A stretch of 64,000 nucleotides of DNA. Source: Rhabditophanes sp. KR3021. Its lineage: Eukaryota; Nematoda; Chromadorea; Rhabditida; Alloionematidae. The DNA lies in the NCBI GenBank assembly GCA_963281155.1, contig CAUJLY010000004.1:5208001-5272000 (forward strand). Reading direction: 5' to 3'. The translations under genes were made by a program, and so were the position numbers. Shown here one piece after another: positions 12,448-23,484 of this stretch; within the stretch, counting starts at the first letter, position 1; each line of letters begins with the position of its first letter. The notes below the pieces were generated by a model. That model did no database searches, had not been told where the DNA came from, and saw only the letters and a list, made by a program, of their open reading frames with translations.

Positions 12448-13959
12448 TTAGGATCTCGCAGATAGCGAATTTTCGCTTATTTGACCGGATTTTCTAGCAA
12501 ATTCAAGGAGTTTCTGCAAGTTTTCGCTATTGTTTGAGGGACGGATTGCTTTCAATGCTTCTGAAAAGTCATTGATATTCAGAGGGCGAATTTGTTTAGG
12601 AGATATTTTTGTAATCTTATCTCTTGTAATTGAGCGCAGTGGTACCATGGACGCCTCTGCACATAAACTCGTTAAATCGGCATTAGTGTAATTTGTAGTC
12701 GCCCTTGCAATTCCTTTTAAATCGGATGCAGTTAAGCTGCTAGGTGTGTTGTGTTTTTCAAGAACTTTCCTAATACATTGCATTCTAGCATTTTCATCAG
12801 GTAGGTCAATGAAGATTCTTTTTGGGAACCTTCTTAAAACGCCTTCATCCAAATCAAAAGGCCTGTTGGTAGCTCCCATTACTAAGATTCTATCAGTGCT
12901 TTGTGTTGCACATCCATCAAGTTGTATAAGAAATTGCGTTTTGATCCTTCTGCCCACATCACTGTCAGAGTTGCTTCTTTCTGTTAAGATCGAATCTATT
13001 TCGTCAATGAATATTATTGATGGCTGAGCGTTTCTGGCAATAGTGAATAAGGAAGCGATCAGTTTTTCAGAAACACCAAAAAATTTGTCTGTTAGGTCTG
13101 CTGCAGAGATATTAAAAAATGTACATTTTGATTCGGTGGCAACAGCTTTAGCCTAAATAAATGCAATGAAAGATTAATCTATATATAAAACTCACTAGCA
13201 TAGTTTTTCCATTTCCTGAAAATATAAAATGAAAATAAATAATTTAAACACGAATAAATCTTACCAGGCGGGCCAAATAACAATAACCCAGATGTCGGAT
13301 TTCTTAGACCGGTAAAAATAGTTGGATTTAAAAATGGGAAGATAACTGCTTCTTCTAATGCTCTTTTCGCGCATTCATTCCCATTAACATCGTCAAATTT
13401 AGTATTGGTGTTTTCTAAAACTGTGTCCAACAACATTTCTCCGTATTTCGGCTCGACCCCTTTTAGCAACCCACTCTTATTTGAAGACGTAGTAGATGCA
13501 GCGATTGGCTTAATAGGAGGTGGTGTAATTTTGGATACTAAATAACGCACTCTTTCACTTGTATTTTTAATATATCTTTCTACTGCTGCTTTGGTACTTT
13601 CGTAAGTTTCTTTTTCAGCTTGAGGTATTCTTCCTGCCAAACTAATTCTTTGGCAAGATTGAAATTGGGAAATAGCAGTTTTGTATCTTAAAATGGCTTC
13701 CCTTCTGTGAACCGTGTCTGTAAAATGATACAAAAATGGTTTATTACCAAAATAATTTACCTTCATGGTTGCTATCAATTGTTATGGCCTCAGATAATGT
13801 ATTCTTAGCAGTTGCCAGATCTTTGACATATTTTATGTAATATGGGTACGTCTGGACTTTATTGGAAAACGAAGCCATTGTTGGAAAATAATAAATGTGA
13901 TAGAAAGCTTTGTGTGACTTAGACAAACTGGTCATTTCCCGGTACGAAAATTGGTACAA
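12448..13959 (-). CDS. spas-1: Spastin, microtubule-severing AAA ATPase
   Basis: Meiotic-clade AAA ATPase that severs microtubules as a hexamer. Four exons: 13761..13959, 13265..13717, 13196..13215 (20 nt) and 12448..13152; 458 residues. The N-terminal part (about 1-100) matches an MIT helical bundle. The AAA domain follows with the Walker A GPPGNGKT split across the 20-nt microexon, Walker B IIFIDEID, and the spastin-type pore loop region ending TDKFFGVSEKLI. The sensor region reads MGATNRPFDLDEGVLRRF, with the second Arg pair at DLDEGVLRRFPKR. The C-terminal helix carries FSEALKAIRPS. No hydrophobic hairpin precedes the MIT domain, as in the short spastin form. Start chosen as the first ATG; an internal ATG at MASFSNKV is possible. 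Confidence 0.9.
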
Positions 13960-14151
13960 GCATACTTATCAATCTTCATTAAGTTATAGCTGTTTCCCTA
14001 TAAATTATTGCCGATTTATTCGTACTATCCTTTATCAATTGATTTTAATCACCCTCAATAGTGCCCGTTAGTCCAATGTTAAGAAGTAAGCTTTAAAAAG
14101 AATTGAACTTTCAGTTCTTTTAATTAATTAATTTCGTCTAACAACTTTGTA

Positions 14152-15513
14152 ATGAAAGGTTTATGGAGTGAGCTTAGAGGAGTGGGAGTAAAATCTTCTT
14201 CAATTGAAATACTGCAAGAACCAAAGGATTTTTACAATACCTTGATAGTAAGTGTAAATGTATTTATTTGTAATAATCTATTTTCACAGAATCTGGCAAA
14301 TGAGGCGAAAGAAAGGATATCATTGTCAACCCTATATTTAGGAACAGGAGAATTGGAAAAGAAACTAGTCACTTCCATAAGTAATAATAAATGCAATAAC
14401 GATAAGTTGCAAATAAACATTCTCTTAGACTATTTACGTGGTACCAGAGGGATTGAAAATTCAGTTTCTACATTGGAGCAAATTCATGGCAAGGCAAATA
14501 TATTTCTGTATCATACTCCCGACTTGCGAGGACTCAAGAAATCAATCTTACCTCAAAGAGCAAATGAAATCATCGGTCTGCAGCATATGAAATTCTATGT
14601 TTTTGACAACAGTGTCATAATTTCTGGAGCAAATTTGTCCAATGACTATTTCACAAATAGACAAGACCGTTATATTCTGATTAGTGATTGTCCCGAGTTA
14701 GCTGACTTTTTCAGTGATTTGCTGGAAGCCGTAGGAACTTGTTCTTTTTATGTTGATGAAGACAGTAGTACAAAATTACACGAACAATGTTTATTTCATC
14801 CATTTGATGGAAATCCAGTCAGTTACAAGCGAATGTTCTATGAACGAATTGTAGGAATCCACAATAAAATGAGCGTCATAAATAGTGTCAAAGACAAAAC
14901 TGTCAACATTTACCCGTTATTACAAATGGGAACATATGGAATAAATGACTTTGATAGTTATCTTGTCAAGATGTTTGGGCAAGTAGGAACTGAAAGTGAT
15001 CTTACTATTGCCAGTGGTTATTTTAATCTGACTAACAAGTATTCATCTATACTCACAAGGATTACGGATAGCAAAATAAATATAATAACATCCTCTCCAG
15101 AAGCAAATGGGTTCTACACAGCTAAGGGTCTTTCAAAGCATATCCCTGCAATGTATGTTCAGATAAGCAAAAAATTCTTTAACGAAAGTAAAGATAATGT
15201 TTCAATTTATGAGTTTAAAAAACCTGAATGGACTTTCCATGGCAAGGGTATCTGGTGTGAGAAGAAAAATGATGATGAAATGATAACAATAGCCGGCAGT
15301 TCAAATTTCGGAGAACGAAGTGTATCAAGAGATTTGGAGTCACAGCTCGTCTTCGTTACATATGATGAAGAAATGAAAAAGCGATTTAATGATGAAAAGG
15401 ATTCAATGATCAAAAATTGCAATCGAATTGACAAGGACACTTTTTACGATCCTGATCATGTAGTGCCATACTGGGTTACACTAATTTCAAAGGGATTTAG
15501 ACATTTCTTTTAA
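14152..15513 (+). CDS. pgs-1: CDP-diacylglycerol-glycerol-3-phosphate 3-phosphatidyltransferase
   Basis: Mitochondrial phosphatidylglycerophosphate synthase, the committed step of cardiolipin synthesis, of the phospholipase D superfamily. The frame is open throughout, but 14248..14289 is best read as a 42-nt intron (GTAAGT ... TTTTCACAG), divisible by three and free of stops; without it the product is 439 residues and fits the family. Conserved stretches are SLYLGTG-like STLYLGTGELE, LDYLRGTRG, the first HKD-type motif in GLQHMKFYVFDN with ISGANLS, and the second in FHGKGIWCEKKND. TNRQDRY and the C-terminal FF end also match. It is followed on the same strand by two TMEM186-like genes at short distance. 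Confidence 0.92.
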   Translation: MKGLWSELRGVGVKSSSIEILQEPKDFYNTLIVSVNVFICNNLFSQNLANEAKERISLSTLYLGTGELEKKLVTSISNNKCNNDKLQINILLDYLRGTRGIENSVSTLEQIHGKANIFLYHTPDLRGLKKSILPQRANEIIGLQHMKFYVFDNSVIISGANLSNDYFTNRQDRYILISDCPELADFFSDLLEAVGTCSFYVDEDSSTKLHEQCLFHPFDGNPVSYKRMFYERIVGIHNKMSVINSVKDKTVNIYPLLQMGTYGINDFDSYLVKMFGQVGTESDLTIASGYFNLTNKYSSILTRITDSKINIITSSPEANGFYTAKGLSKHIPAMYVQISKKFFNESKDNVSIYEFKKPEWTFHGKGIWCEKKNDDEMITIAGSSNFGERSVSRDLESQLVFVTYDEEMKKRFNDEKDSMIKNCNRIDKDTFYDPDHVVPYWVTLISKGFRHFF

Positions 15514-15652
15514 AATAAATGATTATTTTATAAATCTGCTTTCTATTAATGAGTATGAACTCTTTCATTATATCGTATTTATTTTAAACTTAATCATTCT
15601 TAAACAATTTAGGCGTTACTCATGAAATAGTCTAGTGGTTTAGTCATCTAAA

Positions 15653-16327
15653 ATGGTAAAATCATGTAGTTTGAAGAAAGATAAAATAGTTAAACGTAAT
15701 ATTAACACTGGAGATACTTTTTTTCCAAAGGCGTGTGTAAACAAGGAGCAATTAACCAGAGTTGGAGGTACAGGAGTAAGAAATATCAATTCAAAATCAT
15801 TTTTAGGTTTTGATGAAGCTTTAGATAATGAAAATTGGAATTTAGTTTACCAATTCAGACAAATTAACTATGGAGGTTACGTGATTCGTATACAAGGACT
15901 TGCAACTCTTATGTTAACTATATTCTTGATATATTCTTTTTATTCCACATATGTTTATAAGGCTGATTTATTATTTACATTCTCAAAAATAGCTTTAGTA
16001 CCCGTCTTAATAATTATTGGTCTATATCTTTATTCTAAGAAATACGCTCATTTGATAGAAAGTATTTATATGACAGATTGCAACGAATTTGCAAAAATTA
16101 TCTATTTGTCCAAATTTGGATTCAAGAAAAGAAGATTCGCAACAGTAGATGATATCTGCACATTGCCAGATTTATCAAGAAAACTTTATAGGATACAAAT
16201 GCAGCAATTCAGCAGAAAAGATTCTCTATACTTGGCAGCTCAACATTTTGATATTTTTGATATCAATAGATCTATTATATTATTCAAAGATATTTCTATT
16301 TTTTATAGTGAAAAAAAGATTTACTAA
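15653..16327 (+). CDS. TMEM186-like mitochondrial membrane protein, copy 1
   Basis: A 224-residue single-exon protein. It shares with the next gene the order VGGTGVR/AGGTGIR, then W-N-x-V-Y-x-F, two transmembrane helices (about 82-105 and 110-130), Y-MTDCNEF, and a C-terminal Q-QQFSRKDSLYLA segment. That architecture (WxPVYRF, two helices, RxIG-like turn, then a soluble tail) is TMEM186, an inner-membrane assembly factor of respiratory complex I. This copy is the more diverged of the two, and its N-terminus is shorter. It lies 139 bp after the PGS1 stop codon. TMEM186 identity is inferred mainly through its neighbour. Confidence 0.7.
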   Translation: MVKSCSLKKDKIVKRNINTGDTFFPKACVNKEQLTRVGGTGVRNINSKSFLGFDEALDNENWNLVYQFRQINYGGYVIRIQGLATLMLTIFLIYSFYSTYVYKADLLFTFSKIALVPVLIIIGLYLYSKKYAHLIESIYMTDCNEFAKIIYLSKFGFKKRRFATVDDICTLPDLSRKLYRIQMQQFSRKDSLYLAAQHFDIFDINRSIILFKDISIFYSEKKIY

Positions 16328-16414
16328 AAATATTTGTTTTGATATATGTTATGGTTTACATTTTAATACCTTTATTTATCTAATTATGTTTGAATTTATC
16401 TTCATTTAGACATT

Positions 16415-17200
16415 ATGCCTATTATTGGATTACTTTATCGGGCTACAATAGCGAAACTTGTATTTCAGACAGCAAGGAATAATCAAATTGCAGTTGCAAC
16501 TTTAAATGTTGATAAGAAAGTCAAAAGAAAGCGTCTAAATCTAAACCCAATTATAAATTCAAACAAAGAAGCTTGTTCATTTGTTCCAACCCCATACTTA
16601 TCCCCAGAACTAATAGCGAAAGCAGGTGGAACAGGTATAAGAACTCATTCAACTGTATCAAAGGATGAACTCAATCTTAATGAAGCATTATGTAATGAAA
16701 AATGGAATCCAGTGTACCGATTTAATGGCATAGTTTTAGGTGCCTTCTTGGCCAAAGCTAAGATTATACAAACAATCGTTTCGACTTTCTTGATTCCTTA
16801 TGCAACTTATAATTTATATGTTGGGCAGTACGATTTTCAGTGGTTTTCAAATGTTTGTTTTGTCTCAATTTTAGCACCTGTTTTTTTATTTATCTTCTCA
16901 AAATACTACTCACGGATCATTGGAGTTATTTCGATGACGAACTGTAACGAGTACGTCCGTGTAGGATATTTATCGTTTTGGGGTACTAGACAAAACAGAT
17001 TTATCAGGACCGATGACATTATGCCCATTTTCGATACAGTCAACACTTCTTCAAAACACCTAATCTTACCATTACAACAATATTCACGTCAAGATAATTT
17101 ATTTTTAGCAACAAAAGGAATTGAAATTATGGATGGAGGTAGAGCAAAGATTTTGTTTGGAGATTTAAGCCTTTTCAATGGAACGAAAAAAGACAATTAA
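16415..17200 (+). CDS. tmem186: TMEM186 homologue, copy 2
   Basis: A 261-residue single-exon protein. Residues 1-45 are basic and lack acidic residues at the start, fitting a mitochondrial presequence. The core reads EKWNPVYRFNGI, then two hydrophobic helices (about 118-142 and 150-172), SRIIGVISM, and VGYLSFWGTRQNRF, all features of TMEM186 (complex I intermediate assembly). A good 3' splice acceptor (TTCATTTAG) ends at 16409, six bases before the ATG. The gene starts only 87 bp after the stop of copy 1, so trans-splicing of a downstream operon gene is plausible. The two copies are clearly paralogous but diverged. Confidence 0.78.
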   Translation: MPIIGLLYRATIAKLVFQTARNNQIAVATLNVDKKVKRKRLNLNPIINSNKEACSFVPTPYLSPELIAKAGGTGIRTHSTVSKDELNLNEALCNEKWNPVYRFNGIVLGAFLAKAKIIQTIVSTFLIPYATYNLYVGQYDFQWFSNVCFVSILAPVFLFIFSKYYSRIIGVISMTNCNEYVRVGYLSFWGTRQNRFIRTDDIMPIFDTVNTSSKHLILPLQQYSRQDNLFLATKGIEIMDGGRAKILFGDLSLFNGTKKDN

Positions 17201-17297
17201 ATGTATTTTTGATTTCGTTTATATGAACAAATAAAAAGTAATATGCTTAGTTAAATAAATAGTGGGTGATAATACTGTAGTTATTAAGAGAAGACTT

Positions 17298-18133
17298 TTA
17301 TTGTGCAATCGTTTCGTTAAAAATTAAATTTCTTTCATTTCTTCTTGGCTGTGAACGTATAATTCTTGAAATACTGCTTACTGAAGGAGCATTGTGTTCC
17401 CCGCAAATATTTTTATCCACTAGCTGTTGCCTTATTTCCCAAGCAAAAATCCCGGGCTCAGAGGATTTTAAATATAGAATATATTCAACTACTTTAGGTG
17501 TAGCGACTCTTGGTTTTGAGCCACCAATTGTGCCCGGGAGAATTGAGCCGGATTCGTTAAAACGCTTTAATATTTTTGAGACACATCCGTGGGAAATCTT
17601 GAGTTTTCGAGAAACATCACAAGGTCTGGTTCCGATATTTGCTAGTTGTATAATTCTTTTCCTTGTTTCTATAGGTAGCGGCCTTCCGTTGACAAATGTT
17701 CCACCTAGTTGGTTTACCACACCATATTGCTCTGGAAAATAATATTATTTTATAAGTAACGTTGATTAAAACTACCTTGTTCAGATTCACTTTGTGAAAT
17801 AGCATCATTCGAACGAAAAACGTTTTGAATATTGTAATTAATTGTGGAGGTAAAAGACTGATTATCAATTGTATTTTGGTAGAAATTATTATTCATATGA
17901 TCGACAGTAGAATTAGTTGTACTTGGAATGGAAGATATTTGTGAAGCCGATTGTTGGTAATAATAATAAGAATTTTGCCAATCATCTCTATTTGGATATA
18001 GAGATGTGGAAAGTGCATTAAAATTAGGTAAGTTGGGTTGGTAATTATAAACTAAATCAGGTGGGGTGCTATTCGAAGATGAAAAAGAACTGTTGGTGGA
18101 GGGTGAAAATTGTCCAGGATGAAGATTCTTCAT
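17298..18133 (-). CDS. pax-1: Paired-domain transcription factor, Pax1/9 type
   Basis: Nuclear DNA-binding protein in two exons, 17776..18133 and 17298..17731; 263 residues. The first ~120 residues are Ser/Asn/Tyr/Gln-rich, a likely transactivation or disordered region. The paired domain (about 124-250) opens [15 protein letters not shown], has the N-subdomain recognition helix [11 protein letters not shown], the linker [16 protein letters not shown], and the C-subdomain [10 protein letters not shown]...[16 protein letters not shown], the PGIFAWEIR segment and SSISRI favour the Pax1/9 group over Pax2/5/8, Pax3/7 and Pax6. No homeodomain or octapeptide is visible, and the protein ends about 15 residues after the paired domain, with the disordered region in front; the usual Pax1/9 order is the reverse. 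Confidence 0.85.
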
Positions 18134-19629
18134 AGTATTAAAGGAAGTGAAGCAATGAAAATGGGAACAGTGTTCTGGTGGTTGCCAACTACTAATCGGA
18201 TACGATTTGGATCACTGATCACAATTTATTTCCGCACAATGAAAAAGAAAAGAAGGTTATGAGCTTCAGTTAATGCAGCTTGGACTTTATTAAATATGAA
18301 AAAGAGATTGATATTAGATTGTAATGGTAGGGATGGGTGAATTTGTACGTCTTGTTGATACAAATTATATCAATAGGCGGGATTATTAAAAATGATGAGG
18401 TGTATCTTTACAAAAAAGTTTTTGACTTCCTTCACTTTGAGCTTAGCTTAACGCCTATTGCTTCTTTGTTTACAAATAGTAGGCAAACGTTGACCACCAT
18501 AATAGCCAAATCAACTAAAGAGTATATTCAAAATACAAAAAATAAGCCTAACTGTATATCTGAAAAATCATTTTACCCACCAATTTAGTTGATGGTCATT
18601 TATAACATTTATAGTATTTGTAAGATTAAGAACATTGATAGGGAGGTAAGGCCCACATCAAAATCAAATGTAAGGTATTTTCTTGAAATGCGAATAAGAT
18701 ATTATTTTTAAATGCACACTTTGATTGATATGTTTAACTTAAATTGTTTCATACAAATTGAATCATTTGAAAGTAATTGCAAATAGTTACTTTCAAAGTT
18801 ATTGACTTTCAGCACACCTTAAATTATTTTCTCATGAGGCACGGCTTGCATCAAAGAAGAGTAAGGTGTTTTTGTACACATAGAACGGAAGTTAAAGTTA
18901 CTAATCCAAATTCCAACATAAAAGGTTCAAGCGGTACATTTTAAGCTGGTACTATGTTTATCGTTTATGTCGTTACTGTAAAGAAACAACACTAAAAAGT
19001 TTATTTTGAACATTTAAATCGTTAATCACTTGGTTCTCTTTTATCTATGTTTGCATTATTAGCTGCCAGCTAATCTCTTCATAAACTTTAACTTAACAAA
19101 GATCTTATTTTTATTGAACCATATCATCAAGTTCCTATAAAATTAAATTAATTCCAACTGACCATAACAAAGTGCGACAATTTTGAACTTGAAGAAGTCG
19201 ATCAAATTAACACTTCCTTTTGGATTCTCAACAAACTTTTATGTGAATGTTTACTTAACAAGTTACTATTCATTAGTCAAGTAGCCATAACTAATCGCCA
19301 TTTTAAGATAGGTGTTACGTTACAACTAATGTGCTTAATTTTATATCGCTTCCATGAAAGATACAAATGTATGCGTAATATTTACAAATTAAACTTTGCA
19401 CATATGTGCGAAAGAACTCTTTGGTTACTAATTAAATTAAACTACATTTCAAATAAAATGTCCGCATCAATTCTTTTTTATAAAAACATAATAGTTGACC
19501 TTGATTAATAAGAGAAATTTAATTTGAATAAATACCCATATTATTCAGATTGATTGAAACATCACTTTATTTTACATTACTTTATGTTGTATCCCCATTC
19601 ATTAATGAACGTTATCATTATTTTGTGAC
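18134..19629. other. Intergenic region between divergent Pax and channel genes
   Basis: About 1.5 kb of AT-rich DNA between divergently transcribed genes, so it must hold both promoters. A few open frames exist but none shows domain features, codon continuity or splice partners. No repeat array or RNA gene recognised. Confidence 0.5.
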
Positions 19630-20923
19630 ATGAAAATCGCAATATTCATCAGTATATCTTTATATTTAAGTTTTACGATAGATGCAAACACCACTATTAA
19701 TCTTGACGCTACACTTGATCTTATTAAAGAACATTATGCAAACGCAGATTCCTACGTTCTTCATTCTAAGTTTATTATCCCAATATTGAGAAGCAGAAAT
19801 TATGACCAAAACGTTTTGCCACTAGCTAATACTGGCCATCCATTGGATGTCAAGATAGGAATACAAATTCTAAGTATTTCTGACTTTAAGCTTGCAACAA
19901 TGGTATGATAAATACTGCTAAAATGAACTTAACCTTCGTATTTAGGATTTCAATATAAATATTTGGTTGAAAATGGCTTACTATGATCCCAGACTTGCCC
20001 ACAATTCAGGTTCAATCATTTTAGTCAACGATTATCATGTATTACAAAAACTATATAGACCAAGTATATTTTTTATCAACTCCCGTGCTCGGTTTCATGA
20101 TGTCACTTACCGAAACGCATACATGCTTATATTTGAAAATGGGGTTGTTTTTTACGAAGTAGGGTTGTTTTTACAGCCATCATGCCAAATGTATTTGCGC
20201 CAATACCCCTTTGATAGTTCTTCTTGTAATCTTCGTATCTCAAGCAACTCATATACAAATGATTCTTTGCGATTTTCTTGGTTTGCAAAAGATGAGGATG
20301 CAGTCCAAATGAGCAAAGATATTCAATTACCTGATTTTTATATTAGAAGTCATGCTTTTTCGAAATGTGATGGTAGAAGAAAAACTGGCAATTACTCTTG
20401 CGTGGAATTCAAATTGAATCTAAAGAGAAACATTTATTACCACTTTGCTAGAACCTATGTCCCTGTAACCATGTGCGTCATTCTGTCTTGGATAGGAGTT
20501 TTTTTACCCACTGAATTTGTGGAAGGAAGAATTTTTTGTAGCTTGACTGTCTTCTTAACTTTATCGGCTGAAAGTACAACTGCAAAGGAATTAATTCCCA
20601 AATTGTCCTATCTTACTGCTATAGGCATTTGGTTCGGAGTTTTATCAATATTCGTTTTTCTGACAGTCCTTCAAGCTCTAGTTGTTATAACTTTGGAATA
20701 TAAAAGCAGAGCCTTAGATCAAAAGCTTTCAATATCGAACATGTTCGCCGATAAAAATAAATTTGACGAAATGACAAGGAAAAAAATTTATTGTCATCGG
20801 TTAGCAATAAAATTAGATAAAACTTGCAGAATATTATATCCATTGATGTTCATTATATTTTTGTTTGTCTATTATTTTATAATTATATCTCGAGATGATG
20901 GTAATTCTTTAGCATACACATAA
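19630..20923 (+). CDS. Cys-loop ligand-gated ion channel subunit
   Basis: Pentameric neurotransmitter-gated channel subunit in two exons, 19630..19902 and 19946..20923; 416 residues. A signal peptide (MKIAIFISISLYLSFTIDA) leads the extracellular domain. The Cys-loop is CQMYLRQYPFDSSSC. A second cysteine pair in CDGRRKTGNYSC, followed by KLNLKRNIYYH, is typical of glycine, GluCl and nematode acetylcholine-chloride receptors. M1 is at TYVPVTMCVILSWIGVF, M2 at GRIFCSLTVFLTLSAES, then M3 and, after a short loop, M4. The segment before M2 reads FVEGR and not the Pro-Ala-Arg typical of anion channels, so ion selectivity cannot be called. Loop C has no vicinal CC, so it is not a nicotinic alpha-type subunit. 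Confidence 0.88.
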
Positions 20924-22897
20924 CACAATTACATGTTATACTATAAATGTATTGTATCACCCCAATTTTTAATATGTGAATAATAACATTACTTTTTGAT
21001 ATGTGAAAACGATAATTTTGCATGTATGTACAAAAGCTTTGTAAACAAATAATATCCTGCTACATAATTTTTTAGCAATACTAATTGCACAACTGTGTAG
21101 GAGAATCATTTTATATTAACACCTGTTGAACGTTACTTTATCATTCATTATCTCTATATAAACATTCATTTTTGAGGTCGATTAAACAAAAATGACTAGA
21201 CTAGTTTCCTTTAATTTAAAAATTGTTACATCAAGATAGCTTATCAATTAGTCAAATCTATTAGAAGGATTAATTACATACTTAAAGACACTCTTTAATA
21301 AACGAATTATGTCTTATAATTACCTTAAAAGAATAAATGCATAGTAAATATCTATTCAGAAATAATAAATAAATCTTTTATGTGATTAAATTGAAATAAA
21401 TAGCATTATTTTTATGTATGTAGTAAGTTTCTCTTTTCGAATTTGTTATAATTTTTTATAATTACTTCTCATATATTTACCAAACATTTTCTTTTTTATT
21501 TGGATTGCTTTGTATGGTTAATAAAATAGTTTTATACATCATTTAACTCAAATAAATTATATCCAGATTGTTGTATATCACTTCCTCCGTACATCTACTT
21601 GTTTCAAATCCGGTTCTTATTCTTACGACTATGAACATAATAAGCTCAAGTTGTCTTAATTTTTGTTCGTAAATACAATTTTAAGTTACCACGTTGTATT
21701 TCAGTTCAACTATCTCTAAGTATAATGTCGTATTATTATTGTTTTCGAACTTATTGCAATTATCTGAATACTAGTTTAAAGATAACAATTATTAATATTG
21801 TAATTATTTGAATATCACATCAAAAAGTATTCTCAAAATATTTTAAATTAAATACTATTCATTTTATAATAGTTTGTTTTACCTTATTGTGTAATCAAAC
21901 TGAAGAAAATTACCCATAGCGATCAACAGTAAGAGATAGGAATGATTATAAACACTTTATATATTTGTCCTCTGATTATTTCTTATGATACCAAAAGGTA
22001 ACTAGCATCAACTAATCAAAAAATGATCAATATAATTTTGTCTATTAAATCATGAAATAGACTCTTGGGATTTTTTTAATATAAATTCATTTATATGTGT
22101 ATCATTGAGAATATCGTGTATTAGATGATAGAATGTTAACATTTTACTACATTAAATTTTGATACACTAACTTATAATGCGTATATATTTATTAATTTAA
22201 AATACGCTAAATACTTATACACTCATTTGAAACAAATATTGATGAGAGATTAATACGCAATAAATCAAATAACATTCATATTCAAAATCAATCATTTTCT
22301 AGTTTCACTTTATTTATTTAATTTAGGGTATGTAGTTAGTATTTTTTGTAAAACCTAATGATAAATTATCGTAACGAATCTAATTTTGAGAAAGTGTTTT
22401 CCAAAAATATAATTCAAATTTGTTAAAGCTGCAATTACTTTCACTTACCAAAAATACAAAGATCATTTGGTTGAAAGTAGTTTTTTATTTTGTTATCCTA
22501 TTTTAGCATTTAAAACTGTCCAGTAAGCTGCTTTCTTTAAATAGTAGTATGTGGGATTCTCTCAATTAACGCTATTTCTTACCAATCTTAATAGTATATA
22601 TTTTCTTAGTTGAACGTCAACTATTTCTCAGACCAATCAAAATGTGCTTTATCTCTGGGATATCTTAAATCCTTAAATTGGTTTGTCAAACAAAAAAGCT
22701 TACTAAAATATAATTTGGTATGTGGAAGAAATAAAATTTGAAAGATTGTTTATTCATAATTTAGTTTGATAAAAACTGTTGTAACAGCACATTTTGTTAG
22801 AATAAAACATAGTACTCGCCTACTCAACAAATACCCATATATAAATATTTTAATAAACACACATTTGATTTCAGATTACTAATTATTTAATACTATT
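20924..22897. other. Long intergenic region upstream of RABGAP1
   Basis: Nearly 2 kb, extremely AT-rich, between two plus-strand genes. I find no supported coding exon, tandem repeat or RNA gene. Its right end must contain the promoter for the upstream first exon of the RABGAP1 gene. Confidence 0.45.
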
Positions 22898-23009
22898 ATG
22901 AATGATACTCATCCCCAGCCCAGAGTTTTAATGGAATTGAAAGATTTTCCTCTATCAGTTGAAAACCATATCCTTAATATAAAGAGATTAGTACCAGATA
23001 CATGTCAAA
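22898..23009 (+). CDS. Alternative first coding exon of the RABGAP1 gene
   Basis: An ATG-initiated exon reads MNDTHPQPRVLMELKDFP... for 37 codons and ends in phase 1 at a consensus GTAAGT donor (23010). The main first exon (23485..23674) also ends in phase 1. Spliced to the shared second exon at 23745 the reading continues in frame (Gln-Asn-His-Asn-Glu). Spliced to the main first exon's own upstream region it would hit a stop, so the two are mutually exclusive starts. No domain recognised in this peptide. Confidence 0.5.
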
Positions 23010-23484
23010 GTAAGTGCACAAATAATAAAATTAACTACATATAAGTAACGCATAATTAAGTACATATTAATTGACAATAATATGGTAGACAATATTACAC
23101 TGCTTTTATTCCTGAAAATTCTTTTTATATAACATTTGTAAAGTTTGTTGTGTCAGAGGAATATTCTCACCTATAGACAATATTTGTAGTTTTGTAACAA
23201 CTATATTTTTCACACCATGTCTGGTATACAACAAAGCACATTGAGATGGATAAGAGGCTGAGTATTGTTAAAGTTAACAAAAATGTGTATAAATGTAGGC
23301 ATAGCTCTTTATTCCAAATACAAGTGCCATATTGGGAGAAGAGCGTACATATATTATATGCATAGACCTATCCGATAGTAGCTTGTGGTGAATCAAAATA
23401 TTTTATAGCGCACTGGCATTGATTACTTTATTATAAAGTTATTTACTTAATTCTATAATCTTTAGGACTTCATAGTAAACAGAC

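Noticed and set aside
18337..18588. 83-codon plus-strand frame
   Set aside because: No splice partner, domain, signal or conserved-looking content; consistent with chance.
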